Assembly (NCBI GenBank): GCA_937927445.1
Contig: CALAOB010000048.1
Coordinates: 1 to 12,471 of the forward strand
DNA length: 12,471 bases
Direction: 5' to 3'
Origin: an uncultured Oribacterium sp.
Lineage (GTDB): Bacteria; Bacillota; Clostridia; Lachnospirales; Lachnospiraceae
Within the stretch, counting starts at the first letter, position 1. Each line of letters starts with the position of its first letter. This document shows positions 6,366 to 12,471 of the stretch, in pieces. Both the position numbers and the translations under genes were made by a program. A model generated the notes under the pieces. It made no database searches, had not been told where the DNA came from, and saw nothing but the letters and a program-made list of their open reading frames with translations.

Positions 6366-6383
6366 TATGGCCCTGGCCAATGT

Positions 6384-7181
6384 CTACAGTTCGATGATGT
6401 CCGAGATGTGGTCGCGGTGCGCGACGCTGATGTCGAAGTCGCCGGCGTGGTAGGCAGAGTCCGAAGTGTCGATCTCCTGCTGTACGGTTTTCAGTGCGAG
6501 CTCCGGGAGGTTGTTTTCCTTACTGAGATGGCCGAGGAAGACGTGCTTCACATGCGGGTTCAGGATGCGGTCGATGAGATGACCGGAGCTTTCGTTACTG
6601 AGGTGTCCGTGGTCACTCAGGATCCGACGCTTCAGCGACATCGGGTATGGGCCCGTGCTCAGCATACGGACGTCGTGGTTCGCCTCGATCACCATGGCAT
6701 CGAGATCTTCCAGATGGGACACGATGTAATCGTCGTAGTGGCCCATGTCGGTGGCGACAGCGACACGCTTATCGCCGGCCTCAATGCGGTAGCCGACCGG
6801 TTCGGCTGCATCATGATCGATGGAAAACGGCGTCACACAGAGGTCGCCGATGGTGGTCACGGAATCCGGAAGGATCGGCTGCAGCAGATCCGTCGCGAAA
6901 TCACCGAGGGTCGGATTCAGCTTCACCTCGCGGAGCGTGCCCAGCGTGCCGTAGATCGGGATCTGGTATTTACGGGAGATCGTGCCGACGGCACGGATAT
7001 GGTCGATATGCTCGTGGGTCAGGAAAATCGCCTGCACATCCGAGAGCTCGAGGTCCAGCGCATGCAGGCTCTGGTTGACGGCCTTCATCGTGACGCCGAC
7101 ATCGACGAGGACATGCGTGTGGTCGGTGCCGATGTAGCTGCTGTTTCCGCTGGAACCACTGGCGATACTCGTAAATCTCAT
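6384..7181 (-). CDS. yycJ: Metallo-beta-lactamase-fold hydrolase, YycJ/WalJ family
   Basis: A 265-residue cytoplasmic protein beginning MRFTSIASGSSGNSSYI, the hallmark of the YycJ/WalJ family, with the zinc motif H56-E-H58-I-D60-H61, then H123 (IDHD), D145 (TDMG) and H218 (LGHLS). Binuclear metal sites of this kind act as hydrolases, often on nucleic acids; a role in coordinating cell division with replication has been proposed for the B. subtilis member, but the substrate is not settled. Its ATG overlaps the stop codon of coaE by four bases (ATGA at 7178-7181), indicating translational coupling, and it is the last gene of the polA operon. In Bacillus the gene sits with walRK; here it is with polA and coaE, so WalRK-linked function should not be assumed. 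Confidence 0.88.
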   Translation of the reverse strand: MRFTSIASGSSGNSSYIGTDHTHVLVDVGVTMKAVNQSLHALDLELSDVQAIFLTHEHIDHIRAVGTISRKYQIPIYGTLGTLREVKLNPTLGDFATDLLQPILPDSVTTIGDLCVTPFSIDHDAAEPVGYRIEAGDKRVAVATDMGHYDDYIVSHLEDLDAMVIEANHDVRMLSTGPYPMSLKRRILSDHGHLSNESSGHLIDRILNPHVKHVFLGHLSKENNLPELALKTVQQEIDTSDSAYHAGDFDISVAHRDHISDIIEL

Positions 7182-7756
7182 AAAACTGCTCTTATCCTTC
7201 CTTCTGTTTCTTCTCTGCTGCCGGAGTTATCGATGACGAAATCGGCCATGGCGGCGTACTCGTCATCCGGGATCTGGGCGTGGATCATCGCGCGGGCCTT
7301 TTCCTCGGAGTAGCCGCGGGTTTCCATGAGGCGAGCGATGCGCACGGCTTCTTCCGTATAGACGAACCATACCTCGTCGCAGAGCTCCACGAAATGGGCG
7401 GTCGGAAGGGCCGTTTCGACGACGATGTCCGCCCCGCTCTTCCGCGCCGCGCGCACCTGTTCATCGACGTATTTCCAGACCGCCGGGTGGACGATATGGT
7501 CGACCGCGGCACGCGTCTTCGCGTTTCCGGCACCGTAGATCTTCGCAGCAAATGCCGGTAGATCGACACTGCCATCGGCCCGCTCGATGTCCGCACCGAG
7601 CAGCTCCTTCAGCGCCTCAAACACCGGATGCCCATGTACATAAAACGACTTCGCGATGTCGTCCGTCCGGTACGCTGTAAACTGATATTCCTGCGTGAGA
7701 ACGTCCAGCACACTGGATTTCCCCGCACCGACGCCCCCGATCACACCGATGATCAT
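7178..7756 (-). CDS. coaE: Dephospho-CoA kinase
   Basis: A 192-residue P-loop kinase: GGVGAGKS at 7-14, TDDIAK at 31-36 where the family has the acidic catalytic segment, HPAVWKYV (90-97), R142 and R147 in the lid region and FVIDNSGS (173-180) near the end. It catalyses the last step of coenzyme A synthesis, ATP-dependent 3'-phosphorylation of dephospho-CoA. Length is slightly under the usual 195-205. The usual PLLFE segment reads ETALPTAHF (114-122), a divergent form. The start at 7756 is chosen because it begins at the first beta-strand and AGGA lies at 7763-7766; its ATG overlaps the stop of the upstream gene as ATGA (7753-7756). The frame is open upstream but that part lies inside the preceding gene. 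Confidence 0.86.
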   Translation of the reverse strand: MIIGVIGGVGAGKSSVLDVLTQEYQFTAYRTDDIAKSFYVHGHPVFEALKELLGADIERADGSVDLPAFAAKIYGAGNAKTRAAVDHIVHPAVWKYVDEQVRAARKSGADIVVETALPTAHFVELCDEVWFVYTEEAVRIARLMETRGYSEEKARAMIHAQIPDDEYAAMADFVIDNSGSREETEGRIRAVL

Positions 7757-8175
7757 TGATTTTCCTTTCCTGCCATCGACTTCCAGTCCGTCCACGAAAG
7801 GGCGGCCTCCACCCAGTCCCGTGCCTGCTTCTCCTCGTTCAGCCAGGCGAGGCCCTCCATGACGCCGTCCTCCGAGAAGACGAACTCACGGAAGGTCTTG
7901 TGCTCATCCGGCGTGAAGTCGAAGCTGTACGGCTCCGGCCACACCCAGACACCGAGCGTGTAGCGATCCTTCGTCGGGTTCATGATCGTCTCCCCGGTCT
8001 TCTTATTAACCGGATACTCCGCCTCCCCCGCCTCGATCTTCTGAAGCAGCTCCGTGTCCGGCTCCGTATAGGTCACCTTACTCATACGAAAACGCATTCC
8101 CTCTGAGGAACCCGCAAAAGGCTCCATCTTCAGAAAACCGATATGCATAATATCAGTAGATTGAATTTCTTTCAT
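7753..8175 (-). CDS. Uncharacterised 140-residue protein between polA and coaE
   Basis: I do not recognise a named family. The protein is soluble and acidic, with no signal peptide or membrane segment. Notable parts are HIGFLKMEPFAGSSEGMRFR (11-30), a segment around LGVWVWPEPYSFDFTPDEHK (74-93) and a C-terminal half rich in Trp, Glu and Asp (LAWLNEEKQARDW, ALSWTDW). The overall pattern is of a small alpha/beta protein. The ATG at 8175 has GAGGTG overlapping the polA stop region; a second ATG at residue 10 lacks a good binding site but would start close to the GFLK motif. It is tightly packed between polA (8 bases) and coaE (ATGA overlap), so it is translated with them. I have an impression of similar short proteins next to polA in Lachnospiraceae, but cannot confirm it. 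Confidence 0.8.
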   Translation of the reverse strand: MKEIQSTDIMHIGFLKMEPFAGSSEGMRFRMSKVTYTEPDTELLQKIEAGEAEYPVNKKTGETIMNPTKDRYTLGVWVWPEPYSFDFTPDEHKTFREFVFSEDGVMEGLAWLNEEKQARDWVEAALSWTDWKSMAGKENQ

Positions 8176-8183
8176 ATTTCACC

Positions 8184-10904
8184 TCAGTGTGCGGCATCCC
8201 AGTTTTCGCCCACATTCGCGTCAGCGACGAGCTCGACGGCGAGGTCGACGGCGTGCTGCATCTTATCGATGAGGAGGGCCTTTACAGCCTCCTGCTCGGC
8301 GACCGGGGCTTCGATCAGAAGCTCATCGTGCACCTGAAGGACGATGCGGGATTCATAGCCGCCCGCACGGAGCGCGCGGTTCACCTCGTTCATCGCCTTC
8401 TTCATGATGTCGGCGGCACTGCCCTGGATCGGGGAGTTCATCGCGACACGCTCACTGAAGCTGCGGCGCATGAAGTTCGAGGCGTTGATGTCCGGCACCG
8501 GACGGCGACGCCCAAAGATCGTCTTCACATAGCCATGCTCATGTGCAAACGCCACCTCCCCATCGAGGTACTTCTTGACATCCGGATACGCCGCGAAATA
8601 GCGCTCGATGTACTCCTTCGCCTCGCTACGGCTGATGCTGAGACCCTCGCTGAGTCCGAAGGCCGAGATCCCGTAGACGATGCCGAAGTTGACCGCCTTC
8701 GCGTTCCGACGCAGCTCCGGCGTCACCTCCTCAAGCGGCACATGGAAGACCTGCGACGCCGTCACGGCATGAATATCGCTGGCATCCTTGTACGCCGCGA
8801 TCAGCTTCGCATCGCCCGAGAGCGACGCGAGAATACGGAGCTCAACCTGCGAATAATCGGCGTCAATGAAGACGCAGCCCGGCTTCGGCACGAAAACGGT
8901 CCGGAAGCGACGACCAAGCTCAGTCCGCACCGGGATGTTCTGCAGGTTCGGATTCGTCGACGAGATCCGCCCCGTCGCCGTCACCATCTGATTGAACTCA
9001 CCGTGGATACGGCCGTCCGCCTGAATAAAGTTCAGGAGCCCCTCCGCATAGGTCGAGTTCAGCTTCGTCAGCGTGCGGTAATTCAGGATGTCCGCCACGA
9101 TCTCGTGGTCCTCAGCGAGCTTCTCGAGCACATCCGCCGCAGTCGAGTACCCGGACTTCGTCTTCTTGCCGCCCTTCATACCGAGCTTTCCGAACAGGAT
9201 CTCCCCGAGCTGCTTCGGTGAGTTGATGTTGAACTCCTCCCCCGCCTCCGCGTAGATCCGCGCCTGCAGCGCCTCGATCCCGGCCCGAAGCTCCACGCCA
9301 TAGTCGACGAGCGCCTGCTTATCGACGAGGATGCCGGCCCGCTGCATATCGTACAGTGTATACACGAGCGGCATCTCGATCTCCTCATAGAGCGTCCGCT
9401 CCTCGAGCTCCTCCAGCTTCGCGAATATCTTCTTCGCACTGCGGAGCGCGACGATCGCGCTGTACGCCGCCATGGTGCACGACACCGGATCCGCACAGCT
9501 GCCGTCGGCATCCGTGTTGAAGCCCGCCACCTGTGCGCCGTCGCCTGCATTGGCCTCGTCGCCCGTAAACGGATTCGGACAATGCGGACGGTCCTTCAGA
9601 TCGTCACGGAGCTCCTTCTCCGATGGCAGCGTGAGGCCCATGAAATCCCGGGCGAGGTCCTCGTAGCTGTAGCTGTCCTTCAGCGGATTGATGACGTAGG
9701 CCGCGAGCGCAAGGTCGTAGACGTGGCTCTCCGGCGCGAAGGCACAGTGATAGAGCGCCTGCTTCAGGTTCATGGTGTACAGATGCACACCATCCTTCTC
9801 CGCAAGCGCACGGAGCTCCTCCTGCCAGTCGAAGCCGTAGAAATGGTAGCTGCGGTCACCGTCGAGCGCGAAGTAGAGCTCCTCCCCGGCGATGGCGAAG
9901 CCGGCCCGGCCCTCACTCGCCGCGTCCCGGAAGGCAATGCGCGCCATGTACGGGTCGTCGACCTCCTTGAGGCCCGAGAGATCCAGCTTCTGCTCCGCCG
10001 CGAGGTCGAGGCTCGACACATCGAAGCGCTTCAGGAGCGACCGGAGCTCCAGCCGCTTCACAAACTCGAAGGAGTCTGCATTGAACATGTTCTCGACGCG
10101 GGCGTCATCGTAATCGAAGTCGATCGGGGCGTCAATGCAGATGGTCGCGAGGGTCTTCGACAGCGCGGCACTCGCCCACTCATCGATCAGCATCTGCGCG
10201 GCCTTCGGCTTCCGCGGCACCTTGAACTCCGGGTCGCCCGCCAGCGCCGCCTCGTGCGCCGCCTCGATGGTATGGTACTTCGTGATGATCCACTCCGCGG
10301 ACTTTGGACCGAGGCCCGGCACGCCCGGGATATTATCGGAGGTGTCGCCCATCAGCGCCTTGAGGTCGATGAACTCGAGCGGCGTCACGCCCCACTCTTT
10401 CATCACATCGTCCGGATAGTAATTGTAGACCGTCGTCACGCCCTTCGCCGTCTTCGGCAGACAGATCTTGATCTTCTCATCCGCAAGCTGCAGGAGGTCG
10501 CGGTCACCGGAGACGATCGTCACCTCCACGCCCTCCTTCTGGCAGCGCTTCGCGATGGTTCCGAGCAGGTCATCCGCCTCGTAGCCGCCCTTCATGAGGA
10601 GCGGAATGTGCATCGAACGCAACACCTCCTGCATCAGCGGAATCTGCTCGTGCAGCTCCGGCGGCATCGGCTTCCGCGTCCCCTTGTAGGCATCAAACAT
10701 CTTGTGGCGGAAGGTCGGCTCATGCACATCGAAAGCCACCGCCAGATGATCCGCCTGCTCCTGATCCAGCACCTTCAGAAGGATATTCAGGAAACCATAG
10801 ACCGCATTCGTATGCAGCCCCTGCGAATTCGTCAGCTCCGGGATCCCGTAGAACGCCCGGGACATGATGCTGTGTCCATCGATCAGTAAAATCTTATCCG
10901 TCAA
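8184..10904 (-). CDS. polA: DNA polymerase I
   Basis: A 906-residue polymerase. The 5' nuclease domain (about 1-295) keeps D9, D59, E109, D111, D112, D134, D136, D187 and D190. The middle domain (about 310-480) lacks the D-x-E proofreading residues, as in several Firmicutes and Thermus enzymes, so 3'-5' exonuclease activity should be absent. The polymerase domain shows motif A DYSQVELR with D683, motif B R732, K736, F740, Y744 (NFGIVYG) and motif C VHDELL with H859, D860, E861. It fills gaps and removes RNA primers in replication and repair. The TTG start at 10904 is supported by AGGAGG at 10912-10917, seven bases upstream. Residues about 438-476 form a polar, Gly/Asp/Cys-containing insertion before the MAAYSAIVAL helix that I do not recall from typical members. 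It is the second gene of the operon, 18 bases after the zinc-finger gene. Confidence 0.97.
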   Translation of the reverse strand: MTDKILLIDGHSIMSRAFYGIPELTNSQGLHTNAVYGFLNILLKVLDQEQADHLAVAFDVHEPTFRHKMFDAYKGTRKPMPPELHEQIPLMQEVLRSMHIPLLMKGGYEADDLLGTIAKRCQKEGVEVTIVSGDRDLLQLADEKIKICLPKTAKGVTTVYNYYPDDVMKEWGVTPLEFIDLKALMGDTSDNIPGVPGLGPKSAEWIITKYHTIEAAHEAALAGDPEFKVPRKPKAAQMLIDEWASAALSKTLATICIDAPIDFDYDDARVENMFNADSFEFVKRLELRSLLKRFDVSSLDLAAEQKLDLSGLKEVDDPYMARIAFRDAASEGRAGFAIAGEELYFALDGDRSYHFYGFDWQEELRALAEKDGVHLYTMNLKQALYHCAFAPESHVYDLALAAYVINPLKDSYSYEDLARDFMGLTLPSEKELRDDLKDRPHCPNPFTGDEANAGDGAQVAGFNTDADGSCADPVSCTMAAYSAIVALRSAKKIFAKLEELEERTLYEEIEMPLVYTLYDMQRAGILVDKQALVDYGVELRAGIEALQARIYAEAGEEFNINSPKQLGEILFGKLGMKGGKKTKSGYSTAADVLEKLAEDHEIVADILNYRTLTKLNSTYAEGLLNFIQADGRIHGEFNQMVTATGRISSTNPNLQNIPVRTELGRRFRTVFVPKPGCVFIDADYSQVELRILASLSGDAKLIAAYKDASDIHAVTASQVFHVPLEEVTPELRRNAKAVNFGIVYGISAFGLSEGLSISRSEAKEYIERYFAAYPDVKKYLDGEVAFAHEHGYVKTIFGRRRPVPDINASNFMRRSFSERVAMNSPIQGSAADIMKKAMNEVNRALRAGGYESRIVLQVHDELLIEAPVAEQEAVKALLIDKMQHAVDLAVELVADANVGENWDAAH

Positions 10905-10922
10905 CTCTCTTCCTCCTCAAAC

Positions 10923-11261
10923 TTATAGAAACCAGATCCGAAGCTGCAGAAGCAGCGTCACCAGCACCGCCCAGAACACGACGGAATCCGCCGCCATCCG
11001 GATGATCCGGATCGCGTGGATGCGAAACAGATAGAAACGCGTATCCAGGAGCTGCCGCCGGAAGGACCCGTCAATGTTCAGATTCGAATCATCCACCGCA
11101 TCCAGCTTCTGCACACCACTGTAGACCATATGCGTGATCCGCAGCTCCTCCATGCACTCATCGCACTCTGAAATATGCTCCATAAACTCCTGCAGCTTCT
11201 CATCCGACAGCTTGTTATTCAGATAATCGTAAATGCACTTCCGTGCTTCCAGACAGGTCAT
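10923..11261 (-). CDS. Zinc-finger (zf-HC2, anti-sigma-like) membrane protein
   Basis: A 112-residue protein. Residues 1-40 read MTCLEARKCIYDYLNNKLSD followed by H29-x3-C33-x2-C36, the zinc-binding signature of ZAS anti-sigma domains, and C3 and C9 are extra candidates. A single hydrophobic segment at about 91-109 (SVVFWAVLVTLLLQL) near the C-terminus suggests membrane anchoring with the zinc domain in the cytoplasm and almost nothing outside. I chose the ATG at 11261 because its N-terminus matches the family start; an upstream GTG at 11324 would add 21 unrelated residues and run across the likely -10 box. No sigma-factor gene is adjacent, so a classical sigma/anti-sigma pair is not shown. 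It is the first gene of the polA operon; whether it regulates that operon is unknown. Confidence 0.78.
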   Translation of the reverse strand: MTCLEARKCIYDYLNNKLSDEKLQEFMEHISECDECMEELRITHMVYSGVQKLDAVDDSNLNIDGSFRRQLLDTRFYLFRIHAIRIIRMAADSVVFWAVLVTLLLQLRIWFL

Positions 11262-11282
11262 AATCGACTTGAAAACCTCGCA

Positions 11283-11288
11283 ATTATA
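11283..11288 (-). promoter_or_regulatory. Likely -10 box of the zinc-finger/polA operon
   Basis: A perfect TATAAT on the minus strand, 21 bases upstream of the ATG at 11261. The expected -35 position (around 11306-11311) reads CAGCCC, so no consensus -35 exists. Transcription would start near 11276, leaving a very short leader of about 15 bases that contains GAGG. The promoter call rests on the -10 box and position only. Confidence 0.45.
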
Positions 11289-11352
11289 TGCTAAATTCTG
11301 CAGGTGGGCTGCTTTCCAGTCCACTATTTAACACTATTTGTAATACACATCA

Positions 11353-11431
11353 GCCGATGTGGCGGAATGGCAGACGCAAACGACTCAAAATCGTTCGGGA
11401 AACCGTGTGGGTTCGACTCCCATCATCGGCA
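11353..11431 (+). tRNA. tRNA-Leu (anticodon CAA)
   Basis: Folds as a full cloverleaf: acceptor GCCGATG with CATCGGC, D-stem GCG with CGC, anticodon stem AACGA with TCGTT around loop CTCAAAA, giving anticodon CAA at 11386-11388, a variable arm CGG-GAAA-CCG and T-stem GTGGG with CCCAT around TTCGACT. The discriminator is A at 11431. It reads UUG leucine codons. The variable stem has only three base pairs, short for a class II tRNA, and the total is 79 bases. CCA is not encoded, so it must be added after transcription. It is the only plus-strand gene and faces away from the polA operon, whose promoter lies about 65 bases upstream. A clear tRNA promoter is not evident; TAATAC at 11341-11346 is a possible -10 box. 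Confidence 0.95.
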
Positions 11432-11436
11432 GTGGA

Positions 11437-11459
11437 GGCCTTTGCATAAAGCAAAGGCC
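11437..11459 (+). repeat. Hairpin immediately after tRNA-Leu
   Basis: GGCCTTTGC (11437-11445) and GCAAAGGCC (11451-11459) form a perfect 9-bp stem with loop ATAAA, five bases after the tRNA 3' end. No T-run follows, so it is likely part of the precursor tail and not the terminator. Confidence 0.8.
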
Positions 11460-11471
11460 GGAACGTACATG

Positions 11472-11502
11472 TACCGATCTCTGATCGGTATCCCGTAGGG
11501 AT
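11472..11502 (+). repeat. Two further hairpins in the tRNA-Leu trailer
   Basis: TACCGATC (11472-11479) and GATCGGTA (11483-11490) form an 8-bp stem, followed at once by ATCCC (11490-11494) and GGGAT (11498-11502). A GTACATGTAC palindrome overlaps the left side (11465-11474). They lie between the first hairpin and the terminator. Confidence 0.7.
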
Positions 11503-11538
11503 CGAGCTCGGACCTCAAGTCCGGGCTCGACCTTTTTT
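11503..11538 (+). terminator. Rho-independent terminator of tRNA-Leu (copy 1)
   Basis: CGAGCTCGGAC and GTCCGGGCTCG form an 11-bp stem with one G-T wobble and loop CTCAA, followed by ACC and six T on the plus strand. It is 72 bases after the tRNA end. Confidence 0.88.
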
Positions 11539-11572
11539 GTCCCGAGATTCACTGCCTCACATGACATACATA

Positions 11573-11603
11573 AGCTCGGACCTATGGTCCGAGCTCGTTT
11601 TTT
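11573..11603. terminator. Second copy of the terminator, beside the upp stop codon
   Basis: AGCTCGGACC (11573-11582) and GGTCCGAGCT (11586-11595) form a perfect 10-bp stem, followed by CG and a T-run on the plus strand. The core sequence is the same as in the terminator at 11503-11538. The T-run points it at plus-strand transcripts, but it also lies four bases past the upp stop on the minus side, where the tail TTATGTATG is a weak T-rich run; it may serve both directions. Confidence 0.75.
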
Positions 11604-11606
11604 GCT

Positions 11607-12251
11607 TTACTTCGTACCGAAGATACGGTCGCCGGCGTCGCCCAGACCCGGGCAGATGTATGCGTTCTCGTTCAGGCAGCGGTCGAGGTTTCCGACGTAG
11701 ATCTGTACATCCGGATGTGCCTCGGCGAGGCGCTTCACGCCCTCCGGTGCCGCGATGATGCAAATGAACTTGATCTTCTTGCCACCGTGCTTCTTGATCT
11801 GGTCGATGGCATCGACAGCGGAGCCACCGGTCGCCAGCATTGGATCACAGACGACGATCTGACGCTCCTCGATCGGGTTCGGCAGCTTGCAGAAGTACTC
11901 GACCGGCTGATGTGTGGTCTCGTCACGATACATACCGATGTGGCCGATCTTTGCGCTCGGAACGAGGGCGGTGAGGCCGGATACCATGCCGAGGCCGGCA
12001 CGAAGGATCGGCACGATGGCGAGCTTACGACCAGCCAGCATCTCGACCTCAGCGGTCTCGATCGGGGTTTCGAGCTCGACGGTCTTCGTCGGCAAATCCG
12101 ACAGCGCCTCGAAGCCCATCAGCATCGCGATCTCCTCGACGAGCTGACGGAACTCGTTGGTTCCGGTGTGCTTATCACGCAGAAGGGAAATCTTGTGTGT
12201 AAGCAGCGGGTGGTGCATGATGTGTACATTTGCTCCGAAATTATTTTCCAT
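11607..12251 (-). CDS. upp: Uracil phosphoribosyltransferase
   Basis: A 214-residue type I phosphoribosyltransferase of normal length. It has the PRPP-binding loop VVCDPMLATGGSA (133-145) with D136, the ILRAGLGM segment (82-89), YRDETTHQPVEYF (108-120) and the C-terminal uracil-binding PGLGDAGDRIFGTK (201-214). It makes UMP from uracil and PRPP in pyrimidine salvage. The start at 12251 is fixed by AAAGGAG at 12258-12264, six bases upstream, and by MENNFGANVHIMHHPLLTHK; an in-frame ATG at 12281 would add ten residues. It is monocistronic as far as seen, lies opposite the tRNA-Leu gene with a possibly shared terminator, and has a highly structured leader upstream. Confidence 0.97.
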   Translation of the reverse strand: MENNFGANVHIMHHPLLTHKISLLRDKHTGTNEFRQLVEEIAMLMGFEALSDLPTKTVELETPIETAEVEMLAGRKLAIVPILRAGLGMVSGLTALVPSAKIGHIGMYRDETTHQPVEYFCKLPNPIEERQIVVCDPMLATGGSAVDAIDQIKKHGGKKIKFICIIAAPEGVKRLAEAHPDVQIYVGNLDRCLNENAYICPGLGDAGDRIFGTK

Positions 12252-12274
12252 GATAAACTCCTTTGATATGTGTT

Positions 12275-12288
12275 CCGGCATCCGCCGG
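12275..12288. repeat. Hairpin just upstream of the upp ribosome binding site
   Basis: CCGGC and GCCGG flank a 4-base loop, ending 11 bases before the AAAGGAG of upp. It is too far away to hide the binding site but close enough to act in a larger leader fold. Confidence 0.5.
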
Positions 12289-12340
12289 TAGATAACGAAT
12301 CAGGTCAGTGTTAAGGCAGGGTGCCCGGAGGACCGGCAAC

Positions 12341-12422
12341 AGAGGCCATACGGAGAGACCGTGTGAAATCAAGCCGGGGGCCCCTTAGCGGCACTTGGTG
12401 CTATCTCTCCTTGGAACCCTCT
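12341..12422. other. Multi-branched structured element upstream of upp
   Basis: AGAGG-CCA, three bases, GGAGAGA (12341-12358) pair with TCTCTCC, one base, TGG-three bases-CCTCT (12404-12422), a long interrupted stem. Inside lie GCCG (12373-12376) with CGGC (12389-12392) and the competing GCAC (12391-12394) with GTGC (12398-12401). CATACGG (12347-12353) can instead pair with CCGTGTG (12359-12365). The rest of 12252-12340 carries the hairpin at 12275-12288 and the CCGG-AGGA-CCGG dyad, but no open frame. I could not match the element to SRP, RNase P, tmRNA, 6S, T-box or a common riboswitch. Which strand is transcribed cannot be settled from sequence. Confidence 0.5.
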
Positions 12423-12468
12423 AGCAACGCTGAGTTTTCATGAAGAAAACTCAGCGATTGCAGAGGGC
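12418..12468. repeat. 22-bp interrupted hairpin at the right edge
   Basis: CGCTGAGTTTTC (12428-12439) and GAAAACTCAGCG (12445-12456) form a perfect 12-bp stem around ATGAA. It is extended by GCAA with TTGC and then CCTCT with AGAGG, each after a single unpaired base. The outer CCTCT (12418-12422) is the same segment that can pair with AGAGG at 12341-12345, so two folds exclude each other. No T-run is seen on the minus side; the plus side leaves the window three bases later. Confidence 0.8.
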
Positions 12469-12471
12469 CTA

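Noticed and set aside
8187..10889. Long plus-strand open frames opposite polA (344 and 435 codons)
   Set aside because: Antisense shadows of polA; composition is Arg/Leu/His-rich and the minus strand has all polymerase motifs.
11262..11324. GTG start for the zinc-finger protein at 11324
   Set aside because: It lacks a ribosome binding site, adds 21 unrelated residues and would place a perfect TATAAT inside the coding region.
12296..12471. SRP RNA, RNase P RNA, 6S RNA, glycine, TPP, cobalamin or PyrR-type leader
   Set aside because: Short resemblances exist (for example GGCAGGGTGCC as in RNase P), but the defining conserved segments of each class are missing on both strands.

Overview
The window looks like chromosomal DNA from a moderately GC-rich Clostridia (Firmicutes), most likely a relative of Lachnospiraceae. 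The reasons are strong AGGAGG-type ribosome binding sites, GTG and TTG starts, a tmcAL homologue, the UPF0237/UPF0210 gene pair, a DNA polymerase I without proofreading residues, and a YycJ/WalJ-type hydrolase. The species call is inference. All nine complete proteins that I recognise by family, the one unrecognised protein and the partial tmcAL lie on the minus strand. The only clear plus-strand gene is a tRNA-Leu.

Layout from left to right (transcription runs right to left except the tRNA). 1-335: 5' part of tmcAL, leaving the window. 476-516: terminator. 530-2382: an ACT-domain regulator (UPF0237) followed by a UPF0210/DUF711 protein, separated by two copies of a 71-bp palindrome-rich repeat. 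2603-6201: a carboxylate or sugar-acid utilisation cluster made of a LysR regulator, an SLC13-type anion permease and an enolase-superfamily dehydratase. It has its own promoter and terminators and looks more AT-rich than its flanks. 6202-6383: short intergenic stretch full of direct and inverted repeats. 6384-11261: a tightly packed operon of zinc-finger anti-sigma-like membrane protein, polA, an unknown small protein, coaE and a YycJ-type metallo-hydrolase, with ATGA start/stop overlaps. 11353-11603: tRNA-Leu(CAA), then a run of four hairpins and two near-identical terminators. 11607-12251: upp. 12252-12471: strongly structured, apparently non-coding DNA upstream of upp.

Most of the window is housekeeping: tRNA modification, DNA repair polymerase, CoA synthesis, pyrimidine salvage. 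The points worth a second look are the structured leader upstream of upp, the duplicated 71-bp element inside the UPF0237-UPF0210 transcription unit, the uncharacterised sugar-acid cluster with an unusual metal ligand, the unexplained zinc-finger protein ahead of polA, and the duplicated terminator after the tRNA. I see no CRISPR array, transposase, phage gene or defence system.
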